Below, piece by piece: positions 17,058 through 25,392 of a stretch of DNA of 47,592 nt (position 1 is the stretch's first letter; each line of letters opens with the position of its first letter). This DNA is from JBEKHT01 sp049511715. GTDB lineage: Bacteria; Chloroflexota; Anaerolineae; Anaerolineales; RBG-16-64-43. The stretch covers positions 1 to 47,592 of the forward strand of contig JBEKXU010000024.1 of NCBI GenBank assembly GCA_049511715.1. Direction: 5' to 3'. The notes beneath the pieces are model-generated. The model saw only the letters and a list, made by a program, of their open reading frames with translations, ran no database searches and was not told where the DNA came from. The translations under genes and the position numbers were made by a program.

Positions 17058-17907
17058 ATGAGCAAACCGACCCGTGCCAGCCACCCCATCTTCGGCCTTC
17101 TCCCTATGGAGGTCGAGGGACTCGACTCCGTGGCCGAGCTGGCCCTGGACATGCGCTGGTCCTGGAAACATGCGGCCTTCGCCGTGTTGGAGCGCGCGCT
17201 GAGCTTCATGGAAGAGACAGGGCAGTCCTTCGAAGTGGTCCTGGCCGTCAGGTGAGCGGGAAACCTCTTCACCACCCACACGGCAGTAGGTGCCGGCTTT
17301 GACCGCTTCGATCTGGCCCTCGATGGCCTATCTGGCGATTCGCGGGAGCGGGGCGGTCAATGGCGTGAGTGGCTTGCAGGGGAAGGTGAGCCGGCATCTG
17401 TTTGAGCCTCTCTTTCCGCGGTGGCCGCAAGACGAAGTACCGATCGGACACGGGACCAACGGAGTTCAAATGCCGAACTGGGACTCGGCGGCTGCCGATG
17501 ATCTTTGGAGAGAGGCCTGTGGAAAAGAGGGCTGGCTTCGGCCAACGGAAACCCTATGTGAGGACATTCGCCGCATGTCGGACGCCCGGCTCTTGAAATT
17601 TCACAGCGCGGCCAGCCAGTCCCTCATCGAACACGCTCGCAAGCAATTGTCCCTGCCGCAGCTGGCCATCTCCGGTGCGTCGCCCGACGCGGTCGAATTC
17701 AATTTGCCGCACGTGCTGCCAAGGGCTCTGTGGGATCTGGCCGTTGACACCTCTCGGCGAGCGGCAGAAGACTTGTTTGTTGAGGGGGAGGAACCGATTT
17801 GGGAAGACGGGCAAACATACCGCCTGGGCCCCCGATCGAGTGCCATACTTCTGAGTCAAGGAACGAACGGTCAAAGGTCGCAGATGGTGTTGAGGGAAGC
17901 CCAATGA
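17058..17907 (+). pseudogene. glgP-glgX deletion scar (glycogen phosphorylase / debranching enzyme)
   Basis: The first 65 codons (LPMEVEGLDSVAELALDMRW, then SWKHA) are the N-terminus of an alpha-glucan phosphorylase, ending at a stop near 17255. From ~17262 another frame gives LFTTHTAVGAGFDRFDLAL, and a third MAYLAIRGSGAVNGVS, FEPLFPRWP, GHGTNGV and WREACGKEGWL, all phosphorylase in the right order but missing large parts. At about 17690 the frame passes into LWDLAVDTSRRAAEDLFVEG and YRLGPRSSAILL, the end of a GlgX-type debranching enzyme. The stop overlaps the next gene's ATG (ATGA). This is a deletion between two glycogen genes plus frameshifts; no active product is expected. Confidence 0.85.
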
Positions 17908-18551
17908 AAAGAACGATCCCGGTCACGACGTTATTCCTGGATATAGGGGGTGTCTTGCTCACCGACGGATGGGATCATCATGCCCGCAAACGGGCAGCGA
18001 TGAACTTCAAGCTGGAGTTGGCCGAGATGGAGGATCGTCATCACCTGACCTTTGACACCTACGAGGAGGGAAAGCTCACGCTGGAAGAATATCTGGGTCG
18101 GGTGGTTTTCTACGAAGAGCGGCGGTTTACTCGGGCCCAGTTTCGGGATTTCATGTTCGCGCAGTCCAAGGCATATCCCAAAATGATCGAGTTGGTCCGT
18201 CGGCTTAAGGCCCAGTATGGGTTGAAGATTGTCGTGGTCAACAACGAAGCACGAGAACTGAATTCGCACCGAATTCGCAAATTCAGATTGGACAGGTTTG
18301 TGGATTCTTTTATTTCCTCCTGCTTCGTTCACGTCCGGAAGCCGGATGCAGACATCTATCGGTTTGCTCTGGATATCGCCCAGGCGCCCGCCGGGCAGGT
18401 AGTCTATATCGAGAACACGCCTATGTTCGTCCAGACGGCGGAAGGTTTGGGGATTCGAAGCATTCTCCACACGGATTACAGGTCCACATGTGCAGAATTG
18501 GCTTCGTTCGGATTGCAGAATGATGGAGAGATCCTCAGTGAAACAGACTGA
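17904..18551 (+). CDS. HAD-superfamily protein, paralogue 1, with altered catalytic motifs
   Basis: A 215-residue HAD-IA-like protein. Motif I is FLDIGGVLL (Asp13), the DxG form also seen in the glucose-1-phosphate phosphatase YihX. The motif III Lys is present in VRKPDADIY. Motif II reads VVVNNEARE, so the usual Ser/Thr is Asn, and motif IV reads YIENTPMF where the paralogue at 28235 has YIDDEPMF. The protein is therefore probably a weak or inactive phosphatase. The ATG at 17904 has GAGGGAAG upstream and overlaps the preceding scar's stop. Bases 17918-17959 are identical to 28249-28290 of the paralogue. Context suggests a sugar-phosphate ligand; this is inference. Confidence 0.85.
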   Translation: MKRTIPVTTLFLDIGGVLLTDGWDHHARKRAAMNFKLELAEMEDRHHLTFDTYEEGKLTLEEYLGRVVFYEERRFTRAQFRDFMFAQSKAYPKMIELVRRLKAQYGLKIVVVNNEARELNSHRIRKFRLDRFVDSFISSCFVHVRKPDADIYRFALDIAQAPAGQVVYIENTPMFVQTAEGLGIRSILHTDYRSTCAELASFGLQNDGEILSETD

Positions 18552-19809
18552 AGGATGTGTCCTGACCATCAATGGTGGCTCATCGAGCATCAAGTTCGCG
18601 CTGTTCGATGCCGCGCACGGGTTGCGACGGATTCTGGCCGGCAGCATTGAGCGGATTGGACTGCCGCAACCTAGGTTTGCGGTGAAAGGCTTCAAGGAGA
18701 CTGACAATTTCACCCGGTCCGTGGCTGCGGCGAACCACACGGCGGCCGTTGAGGTGCTGATGGATTGGATCGAGGAACGAATCCGGCGTGGGGAACTGAC
18801 TGCGGTGGGCCATCGCGTGGTGCATGGCGGACCGAAGTACAGCGAACCGCAGCGAATCACACCCGAAATGGTTGAGGAGTTACACCAGCTTAAGCCTTTC
18901 GACCCCGAACATCTGCCGGAAGAGATCCTGCTGACCGAGGCATTCTATCGCCGGTTTCCCCATCTGGTGCAAGTGGCGTGTTTCGATACGGCCTTTCACC
19001 ACGACCTGCCGCGCGTAGCCCAGTTGTTGCCCATCCCGCGCCGCTTTGAGGCGCAGGGCGTGCGCCGGTACGGGTTTCACGGATTGTCGTATGCGTTTCT
19101 GATGGAGGAACTGGCGCGCGTGGCTGGACCACAAGCGGCGCGAGGTCGAGTCATTCTCGCTCACCTGGGCAACGGCGCGAGCCTGGCAGCGGTTTCGGAG
19201 GGCAAATCGGTGGATACGAGTATGGGTCTCACGCCGACCGGAGGCGTGCCGATGAGCACCCGCTCCGGCGATCTGGATCCCGGCTTGGTCTGGTATCTGG
19301 CGCGAACTGAAAGAATCAACGAGAAAAAGTTCAATGAAATGGTTAATTTCCAGTCGGGTTTGCTCGGCGTTTCTGAAACCAGTGCCGACATGCATGACTT
19401 GCTCGAGCGCGAAACGGAAGACGTGCGGGCGGCCGAGGCGGTTGCCCTGTTCTGCTACCAGGTGAAGAAATGGATCGGCGCATTCGCAGCGGCGCTCGGT
19501 GGACTGGAAACGCTGGTGTTCGCGGGCGGCATCGGGGAGAACGCATCCGTAGTCCGGGCCCGGGTCTGCGACGGCCTGGGATTTCTTGGGATCGAGCTCG
19601 AAGAAAAGCGCAACGCGGCAAATGAGGGCGTGATTTCCGCGGGGGCCAGCCGGGTCACGGTTCGGGTCATGCACACGGATGAAGAGCGCGTGATAGCCGA
19701 GACGGTTTGCCGCGTTCTCGGCCTTGGTCCGGCCAGCGAAATAGGGAATTCCGACCATGCCACGAAATACATCTCTCGGATGGATCCGTTTTCGGAGCGC
19801 GCGCCATAG
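18538..19809 (+). CDS. ackA: Acetate kinase
   Basis: About 423 residues. It interconverts acetyl phosphate plus ADP with acetate plus ATP. Motifs include TINGGSSSIKFALF at the N-terminus, GHRVVHGG, DTAFHHDLP, LAHLGNGASLAAV, SMGLTPTGG and FAGGIGENA. The GTG at 18538, preceded by GGAGAG, gives the usual N-terminus and a 14-base overlap with the HAD gene; ATG codons at 18520/18523 are alternatives. The C-terminus runs about 20 residues beyond the family end. It completes the phosphoketolase route encoded downstream, giving ATP from acetyl phosphate. No phosphotransacetylase gene is visible in the window. Confidence 0.93.
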   Translation: MKQTEGCVLTINGGSSSIKFALFDAAHGLRRILAGSIERIGLPQPRFAVKGFKETDNFTRSVAAANHTAAVEVLMDWIEERIRRGELTAVGHRVVHGGPKYSEPQRITPEMVEELHQLKPFDPEHLPEEILLTEAFYRRFPHLVQVACFDTAFHHDLPRVAQLLPIPRRFEAQGVRRYGFHGLSYAFLMEELARVAGPQAARGRVILAHLGNGASLAAVSEGKSVDTSMGLTPTGGVPMSTRSGDLDPGLVWYLARTERINEKKFNEMVNFQSGLLGVSETSADMHDLLERETEDVRAAEAVALFCYQVKKWIGAFAAALGGLETLVFAGGIGENASVVRARVCDGLGFLGIELEEKRNAANEGVISAGASRVTVRVMHTDEERVIAETVCRVLGLGPASEIGNSDHATKYISRMDPFSERAP

Positions 19810-19940
19810 CAGAGCCGCCTCCGCCCGAGCAAGATAAGTACTGGCAGCCGTGCGGATCGCGGGGAAACCGATTTCTCAAACACGCTATCTGCCAGTCGAC
19901 AACAGCGAACAAGAACTCAAAGAAAGAAAGGACCACTGCG

Positions 19941-20711
19941 ATGCTAGACAAAGTCAAGACACTCAAGGGTTACAAGTTGAAGAGCCTCGACGGTGAATTA
20001 GGGAAGGTCGAAGAATTCTACTTCGATGACCACTACTGGACGATTCGCTATCTGGTCGCCGACACAGGAAACTGGCTTACGGGCAGGCAAGTGTTGATCT
20101 CCCCGTATGCACTGGGCTTGGTGAATAAAGAAGAGCAATACCTCACTGTCGATTTGAGCAAAAAGCAGATTGAGGGGAGCCCATCCTTGAACAGCGACAA
20201 GCCCGTCTCGCGACAATTCGAGGACACCTACTACGAGTATTACGGATGGCCGATGTATTGGAACGGCGGGTACATGTGGGGGCATTATCCCTCCATTGAG
20301 CGTGACCGCGAAAAATGGAAAAGAACCAACCCGGGTGGGAAAGCGTGGGATGCACATTTGCGCAGCACGGACGATGTGGATGGCCATCACATCCAAGCCG
20401 CAGATGGCGAGATTGGCCACGTCGAGGACTTTTTCGTGGAGGACGATACTTGGGCGATTCGTTATCTAGTCGTCGATACACAGAACTGGTGGCCGGGAAA
20501 AAAGGTCCTGATTTCGCCGAAATGGATTGAGCGCGTTAGTTGGCGTGAGTTGAAAGTCTTCGTCAATCTGACCCGCGAGGCTGTCAAGCAGTCTCCGCAA
20601 TACCCGGAGGAGTCTCTGCTAACTCGGGATTATGAGACCCAACTGCATCGACATTACAATCGCCAAGGGTATTGGGTCGATGAGCCGGCTCCCAAGGAGC
20701 CATCCCGTTGA
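19941..20711 (+). CDS. Double PRC-barrel domain protein
   Basis: A 256-residue soluble protein with two PRC-barrel domains. The first is at ~1-75 (KLKSLDGELGKVEEFYFDD, then TIRYLVADTGNWL and KQVL-like GRQVLISPYAL). The second is at ~135-205 (IQAADGEIGHVEDFFVEDD, AIRYLVVDTQNWW, KKVLISPKWI). Between them is an aromatic linker (TYYEYYGWPMYWNGGYMWGH). PRC barrels bind partner proteins or RNA; two-domain forms like this are common in stress-response gene sets but have no known reaction. AAAGGA precedes the ATG at 19941, which is preferred over an upstream in-frame start at 19707 lying inside ackA. It sits between ackA and xfp. Confidence 0.85.
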   Translation: MLDKVKTLKGYKLKSLDGELGKVEEFYFDDHYWTIRYLVADTGNWLTGRQVLISPYALGLVNKEEQYLTVDLSKKQIEGSPSLNSDKPVSRQFEDTYYEYYGWPMYWNGGYMWGHYPSIERDREKWKRTNPGGKAWDAHLRSTDDVDGHHIQAADGEIGHVEDFFVEDDTWAIRYLVVDTQNWWPGKKVLISPKWIERVSWRELKVFVNLTREAVKQSPQYPEESLLTRDYETQLHRHYNRQGYWVDEPAPKEPSR

Positions 20712-20838
20712 AGGAAGGGCGAGAAAGGCTTCTTGCGTGCGTGACTGTCTGCGTCATGCATACGGACGAGGTAGGATGATTGCAAAGTCAGTTTGTTGCG
20801 TTTTAATCCCATAATGAAGAGGAAGAATCAAAGAAATT

Positions 20839-21099
20839 ATGAATCCACTGACTGGATATGTCATTGTAGCCGCCATCGTTTTGGCACTGGCAGCTCTCGC
20901 CTCATGGTGGCACTGGGGTTCTAATCGCTTCCCGCTCATCGTATATGTAATTGGGGTTGCTGTCGTATGGGCGGTTATCCTCGGTGTCATGTGGTTTTTG
21001 GGCGATATCGCACGCTTCCAGACGTTCGCTTTGGTATGTTTAGGCTTCGCGCTCGGGATGCTCGCCATGTATATTGCCGTGCATGTCTATAAATCGTAA
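20839..21099 (+). CDS. Small membrane protein of three helices
   Basis: An 86-residue hydrophobic protein with three predicted membrane segments (about 6-25, 33-53, 62-83). I do not recognise a family. AAGAGGAAG precedes the ATG by about 15 bases, a weak ribosome site. It lies 58 bases before the xfp start, in the same operon direction. Codon use looks slightly more AT-rich than the neighbours. Confidence 0.6.
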   Translation: MNPLTGYVIVAAIVLALAALASWWHWGSNRFPLIVYVIGVAVVWAVILGVMWFLGDIARFQTFALVCLGFALGMLAMYIAVHVYKS

Positions 21100-21156
21100 G
21101 CCAGGGTAGCCAAAGTGGGAGTTCCCATAAATAAAGTATGAGGAGTTACAAAAATC

Positions 21157-23550
21157 ATGATAAAAACAAAGAAGACTGATTCCATAGATAAGCCGCTGTC
21201 GCCGGACCTTCTACGGAAGATGAATGCCTATTGGCGTGCCGCCAATTATCTTTCGGTCGGCCAGATTTATCTCTACGACAATCCGCTGCTGAAGGAGCCG
21301 CTGAAACTGTCGCATGTGAAGCCCCTGGTGGTCGGGCATTGGGGCACGACGCCGGGTCAGAACTTCATCTACGTGCATTTGAATCGGGTCATCAAGAAGT
21401 ATGACCTGGATATGTTCTACGTCGCCGGTCCCGGTCACGGCGGACCGGCGCTGGTGGCCAACGTTTACCTCGAAGGGACCTGGAGTGAAGTCTATCCGAA
21501 CGTCACCCAAGACGAAGCCGGGCTGAAAAAGCTATTCACCCAATTCTCATTTCCCGGCGGGATTTCCAGCCATGTTGCGCCGACGACGCCGGGGTCGATT
21601 CACGAAGGCGGCGAGCTAGGGTACTCGCTCAGTCATGCCTTCGGGGCGGCGTTCGACAATCCCGACCTGATCGTCGCCTGTGTCATCGGCGACGGGGAAG
21701 CGGAAACGGGCCCCTTGGCCACCTCATGGCAGTCCAACAAGTTTCTCAACCCAATTACCGACGGAGCTGTGCTGCCGATCCTGCACCTCAATGGCTACAA
21801 GATCAGCAACCCGACCGTCCTGGCCCGCATTGAGCATGAGGAACTGGACCAATTTCTGCGAGGCTGTGGCTGGACGCCTTACTTTGTGGAAGGTGATGAG
21901 CCGGAAGAGATGCATCAACTCATGGCCAGTACTTTGGAAAAAGCCATCAGTGGCATTCGCAAAATCCAAAGTAATGCACGGAACAAGAACGACACCACTC
22001 GGCCGCGCTGGCCCATGATCGTCCTGAGATCACCCAAGGGCTGGTCGGGACCAAAAGTCGTCGATGGTCTGCCAGTTGAGGGCACGTTCCGAGCGCACCA
22101 GGTGCCGCTCCTGGTGGATTCCGAGCATCCCGATCATGTCAAGCAGCTCGAAAGCTGGATGAAAAGCTACAAAGCTGAGGAACTGTTCGATGAAAATGGC
22201 CGTCTCCTGCCGGAATTGGCCGAGCTGGCGCCCAAGGGCGACCGGCGAATGGGCGCCAATCCTCACGCCAACGGCGGCCTTCTGCTACGCGATCTGCGCA
22301 TGCCGGACTTCCATGACCACGCGGTGAATGTAGCTTCGCCCGGCGCCGTAGAGGCCCAGGATACGCTCGTGCTGGGTAGGTTCCTGCGTGACGTGGCCAA
22401 GCTGAATCAGGATCAGCGCAATTTCCGTGTCTTCGGTCCTGATGAGACGCTCTCGAATCTCCTGGGCGCGGTCTTTGAAACAACCAATCGTCAGTGGGAC
22501 GCGCGAACAGTAGAGAATGATGAATTCCTCGCGCCCACCGGACGCGTGCTGGACTCGATGCTCAGCGAGCACCAGTGCGAAGGTTGGCTGGAAGGATATC
22601 TCTTGACCGGGCGGCATGGGCTGTTCAACAGCTATGAGGCCTTCATTCGCATCGTCGATTCGATGTTCAGCCAGCACGCCAAGTGGCTGAAGGTAACGTC
22701 GGAATTGCCCTGGCGGCGAAAGATCGCGTCGCTGAACTATCTGCTGGCGTCTCATGTCTGGCAGCAGGATCACAACGGCTTCACGCACCAGGATCCCGGT
22801 TTTCTTGACCACGTCGTGAACAAGAAGGCCGATATCGTGCGCATTTACCTTCCACCCGATGCCAACTGCCTGTTGTCGGTCTTTGATCACTGCCTGCGCA
22901 GCCGGCACTATGTGAACGTAGTGGTTGCGGGAAAACACGCGCTGCCGCAATGGCTGACCATGGAAGAGGCGGTCGTGCATTGCACGGAGGGAATAGGCAT
23001 CTGGCAATGGGCCAGCAACGACCAAGGCGCCGATCCGGACGTAGTCATGGCTTGTTGCGGTGACACGCCCACGCTGGAGATCTTGGCTGCCGTTTCCATC
23101 CTTCGCGAATATCTGCCGGATCTGAAGATCCGGGTGATCAATGTCGTCGACCTGATGAAACTGCAGCCTAATAGCGAGCACCCGCACGGACTGGACGAGA
23201 CGGATTACGACTCGCTCTTCACGAAAGACAAGCACATCATCTTCGGCTTTCATGGATACCCCTGGCTGGTCCACCGGCTGACCTACCGCCGGACCAACCG
23301 CAACCTGCACGTCCGGGGCTACACAGAAGAGGGCACGATCACGACGGCCTTTGACATCCGGGTGCAGAACAAGCTGGACCGGTTCGACCTGGTGCAAGAT
23401 GTGGTCGATCGCTTGCCGGATTTGGGCGCCAAGGGGGCCTATCTGAAGCAGATGATGCAGGACAAGCTCATCGAGCACAAACTGTACATTGATAAACATG
23501 GCGAAGACATGCCGGAAATACGCAACTGGAAGTGGAGCAACTCCAAATGA
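21157..23550 (+). CDS. xfp: Xylulose-5-phosphate/fructose-6-phosphate phosphoketolase
   Basis: The 797-residue thiamine-diphosphate enzyme cleaves xylulose-5-phosphate or fructose-6-phosphate with phosphate to acetyl phosphate plus glyceraldehyde-3-phosphate or erythrose-4-phosphate. It shows PLVVGHWGTTPGQNFIYVHL, GPGHGGPALVANVYLEGTW, the signature EGGELGYSLSHAFGA, the ThDP motif GDGEAETGPLATSW with HLNGYKI, and ends like other family members of about 790-800 residues. GAGGAG lies upstream of the ATG. The stop overlaps the aldolase start (ATGA at 23547). It is the core enzyme of this cluster and feeds AckA. Confidence 0.95.
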   Translation: MIKTKKTDSIDKPLSPDLLRKMNAYWRAANYLSVGQIYLYDNPLLKEPLKLSHVKPLVVGHWGTTPGQNFIYVHLNRVIKKYDLDMFYVAGPGHGGPALVANVYLEGTWSEVYPNVTQDEAGLKKLFTQFSFPGGISSHVAPTTPGSIHEGGELGYSLSHAFGAAFDNPDLIVACVIGDGEAETGPLATSWQSNKFLNPITDGAVLPILHLNGYKISNPTVLARIEHEELDQFLRGCGWTPYFVEGDEPEEMHQLMASTLEKAISGIRKIQSNARNKNDTTRPRWPMIVLRSPKGWSGPKVVDGLPVEGTFRAHQVPLLVDSEHPDHVKQLESWMKSYKAEELFDENGRLLPELAELAPKGDRRMGANPHANGGLLLRDLRMPDFHDHAVNVASPGAVEAQDTLVLGRFLRDVAKLNQDQRNFRVFGPDETLSNLLGAVFETTNRQWDARTVENDEFLAPTGRVLDSMLSEHQCEGWLEGYLLTGRHGLFNSYEAFIRIVDSMFSQHAKWLKVTSELPWRRKIASLNYLLASHVWQQDHNGFTHQDPGFLDHVVNKKADIVRIYLPPDANCLLSVFDHCLRSRHYVNVVVAGKHALPQWLTMEEAVVHCTEGIGIWQWASNDQGADPDVVMACCGDTPTLEILAAVSILREYLPDLKIRVINVVDLMKLQPNSEHPHGLDETDYDSLFTKDKHIIFGFHGYPWLVHRLTYRRTNRNLHVRGYTEEGTITTAFDIRVQNKLDRFDLVQDVVDRLPDLGAKGAYLKQMMQDKLIEHKLYIDKHGEDMPEIRNWKWSNSK

Positions 23551-24569
23551 AGACGCAAGAGCTTATCGACACCGCGAGGACGCTGGTCGCCGGTCACAAG
23601 GGCCTGCTGGCGATGGATGAAAGCAATCCAACCTGTAACCAACGATTTGCCAAGTTGGGAATTCCCCAAACCGAGGAGGCCCGGCGCGCCTATCGGGAGT
23701 TGATTGTGACCACCCCCGGTCTCGGTGAGTGCATAAGTGGCGCGATCCTCTACGATGAGACGATCCGCCAGCAGAAGAAGGACGGCACTCCCTTTGTTAA
23801 GGCCCTCGCCGATGCGGGCATCATTCCCGGCATCAAAGTCGACACCGGTGCAAAGGACATGGCCGGTCATCCCCGAGAGAAAATAACCGAAGGTCTGGAC
23901 GGATTGCGAGACCGCCTGGATGAATACTCTCAAATGGGCGCCCGTTTTGCCAAGTGGCGCGCGGTGATTGCCGTGGGCGATGGCATTCCCAGCCGGGGTT
24001 GCATCGAGGCCAACGCGGATGCGCTGGCTCGCTATGCCGCGTTGTGCCAGGAAGCCGGATTGGTCCCCGTCGTCGAACCGGAAGTGCTCATGGACGGCGA
24101 GCATACCCTGAAGCGGTGCAACGAGGTAACGGAGGAAGTCCTGCGAACGGTTTTCGACCAGCTATACACACAACGGGTGACGCTGGAGGGCATGATCCTG
24201 AAGCCCAACATGGTGCTTCCGGGGTTGACCTGCCCCGAACAAGAAGCGGTGGACGAGGTGGCCGACGCCACGGTGAGGTGTCTCTTGCGAGCCGTCCCCG
24301 CTGCCGTTCCGGGGATTGCGTTCTTGTCGGGCGGCCAACCGGCCGAACTGGCCTCGGCCCGTTTGAATGCCATGAATGCCAGATTCAAGTCGCGACTGCC
24401 TTGGGCGCTCACGTTTTCGTTTTCCCGCGCCATCCAGCAACCGGCTTTGGAGATTTGGCGAGGCGAGGAGTCCCACATGTTGGCCGCACAGCAAGCTCTG
24501 TGTCATCGCGCCGGGTGCAACCGGGCTGCGCGCCGAGGGGAATACACGGCCGCGATGGAAAGAACATGA
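23547..24569 (+). CDS. Class I fructose-bisphosphate aldolase
   Basis: A 340-residue aldolase of the Schiff-base class. It has GLLAMDESNPTCNQRFAKLG near the N-terminus, GIKVDTG, VEPEVLMDGEH and the catalytic EGMILKPNMVLPG with Lys near 219, followed by FLSGGQ and LPWALTFSFSRAIQQPAL. It splits fructose-1,6-bisphosphate to dihydroxyacetone phosphate and glyceraldehyde-3-phosphate, or acts in reverse. The start overlaps the xfp stop in an ATGA arrangement with GTGGAG upstream, implying coupled translation. It could rebuild hexose phosphate from triose phosphate made by Xfp, the step needed to cycle a phosphoketolase shunt. Confidence 0.93.
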   Translation: MKTQELIDTARTLVAGHKGLLAMDESNPTCNQRFAKLGIPQTEEARRAYRELIVTTPGLGECISGAILYDETIRQQKKDGTPFVKALADAGIIPGIKVDTGAKDMAGHPREKITEGLDGLRDRLDEYSQMGARFAKWRAVIAVGDGIPSRGCIEANADALARYAALCQEAGLVPVVEPEVLMDGEHTLKRCNEVTEEVLRTVFDQLYTQRVTLEGMILKPNMVLPGLTCPEQEAVDEVADATVRCLLRAVPAAVPGIAFLSGGQPAELASARLNAMNARFKSRLPWALTFSFSRAIQQPALEIWRGEESHMLAAQQALCHRAGCNRAARRGEYTAAMERT

Positions 24570-24689
24570 GCATGACAACCAGGTTCCCGCAACTCACGAA
24601 ACCTGAGTCATAGCAAAGAAAGGAGGATACCCATTGGCGAGCTCGGTACCGACCAGCGAAGGCTCGCGAATCGAAGCCTAATGCGAAAG

Positions 24690-24911
24690 ACGAGTTGAAA
24701 TTCCTGCCGCTGCCGGAAGTGCCCAGACTGGCAATCGAAGCTGGGGCTCCTTGGGTGGCAGCCTTAGGTGGGCCTGGACATCGCGGTGATCAGAGTGGGT
24801 CGCTTTGCGGCTTCCGCTGCTGGAAGCGCGACGAGGAACGAGTACGGCTTTGGCATTGAAAACGTGATCCGGCAGGCGCTTGGCGTGGCAAAGCCACAGA
24901 AGAAAGCCTGA
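24690..24911 (+). pseudogene. Transketolase C-terminal remnant
   Basis: One frame reads DELKFLPLPEVPRLAIEAGA, matching the segment 'LPPEV..R.(S/A)IEAG' of transketolase domain 3. Another, from ~24771, reads VGLDIAVIRVGRFAASAAGS followed by YGFGIENVIRQALGV, matching the terminal 'IG.DRFGASAPG....KFGFTVENVV' segment and ending at 24911. The two pieces are in different frames. Upstream, AAAGGAGG at 24620-24627 and a possible TTG start at 24634 may be the original gene start, joined to the C-terminus by a large deletion. No functional transketolase is encoded here. Confidence 0.68.
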
Positions 24912-24933
24912 TGGTTTCGGAGAAAGGCCGAAA

Positions 24934-25392
24934 ATGCAGATTGGACTGGCAGCGGACCATGGCGGCTTTGTCTTGAAAGAACCCATTCTGAAGGCGCTGC
25001 GCGATTCCGGGCACGAGGTGCGGGATTTCGGCGCTCATCGTCTGGACCCCGGGGATGATTACCCGGACTTTGTCATCCCCTTGGCCCGAGCGGTCGCACA
25101 AGGGAAAGTGGAGCGCGGTATCGCGATTTGTGGCAGCGGGGTGGGTGCCAGTTTCGCTGCCAACAAAGTGGCCGGAGTCAGGTCGGCCCTTATCCATGAG
25201 AGTTTCTCCGCTCATCAGGGTGTCGAGGATGATGACATGAACCTGCTTTGCCTGGGCGGGCGTGTGGTTGGTTTCGCGCTGGCCTGGGAGCTCGTTCAAA
25301 TCTATCTGGCAGCTCACTACGCGCGGGCTGAGCGGTTTGAACGGCGTCTGGCAAAGGTGGCTGCACTGGAGGGGAAGGGGCAAATAGAATGA
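24934..25392 (+). CDS. rpiB: Ribose-5-phosphate isomerase B
   Basis: A 152-residue RpiB/LacAB-family isomerase that interconverts ribose-5-phosphate and ribulose-5-phosphate. Typical features are GLAADHGGF at the N-terminus, the active-site region GIAICGSGVGASFAANK with Cys near 66, and the HxD-type segment ESFSAHQGVEDDDMNLLCLG. The family length is about 145-155. GAGAAAGG lies just before the ATG at 24934. Its stop overlaps the tal-pgi start (ATGA at 25389). In the cluster it connects ribose-5-phosphate to pentulose phosphates for the phosphoketolase. Confidence 0.93.
   Translation: MQIGLAADHGGFVLKEPILKALRDSGHEVRDFGAHRLDPGDDYPDFVIPLARAVAQGKVERGIAICGSGVGASFAANKVAGVRSALIHESFSAHQGVEDDDMNLLCLGGRVVGFALAWELVQIYLAAHYARAERFERRLAKVAALEGKGQIE

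Noticed and set aside
22285..23499. 404-codon open frame antisense to xfp
   Set aside because: Shadow of the phosphoketolase gene.
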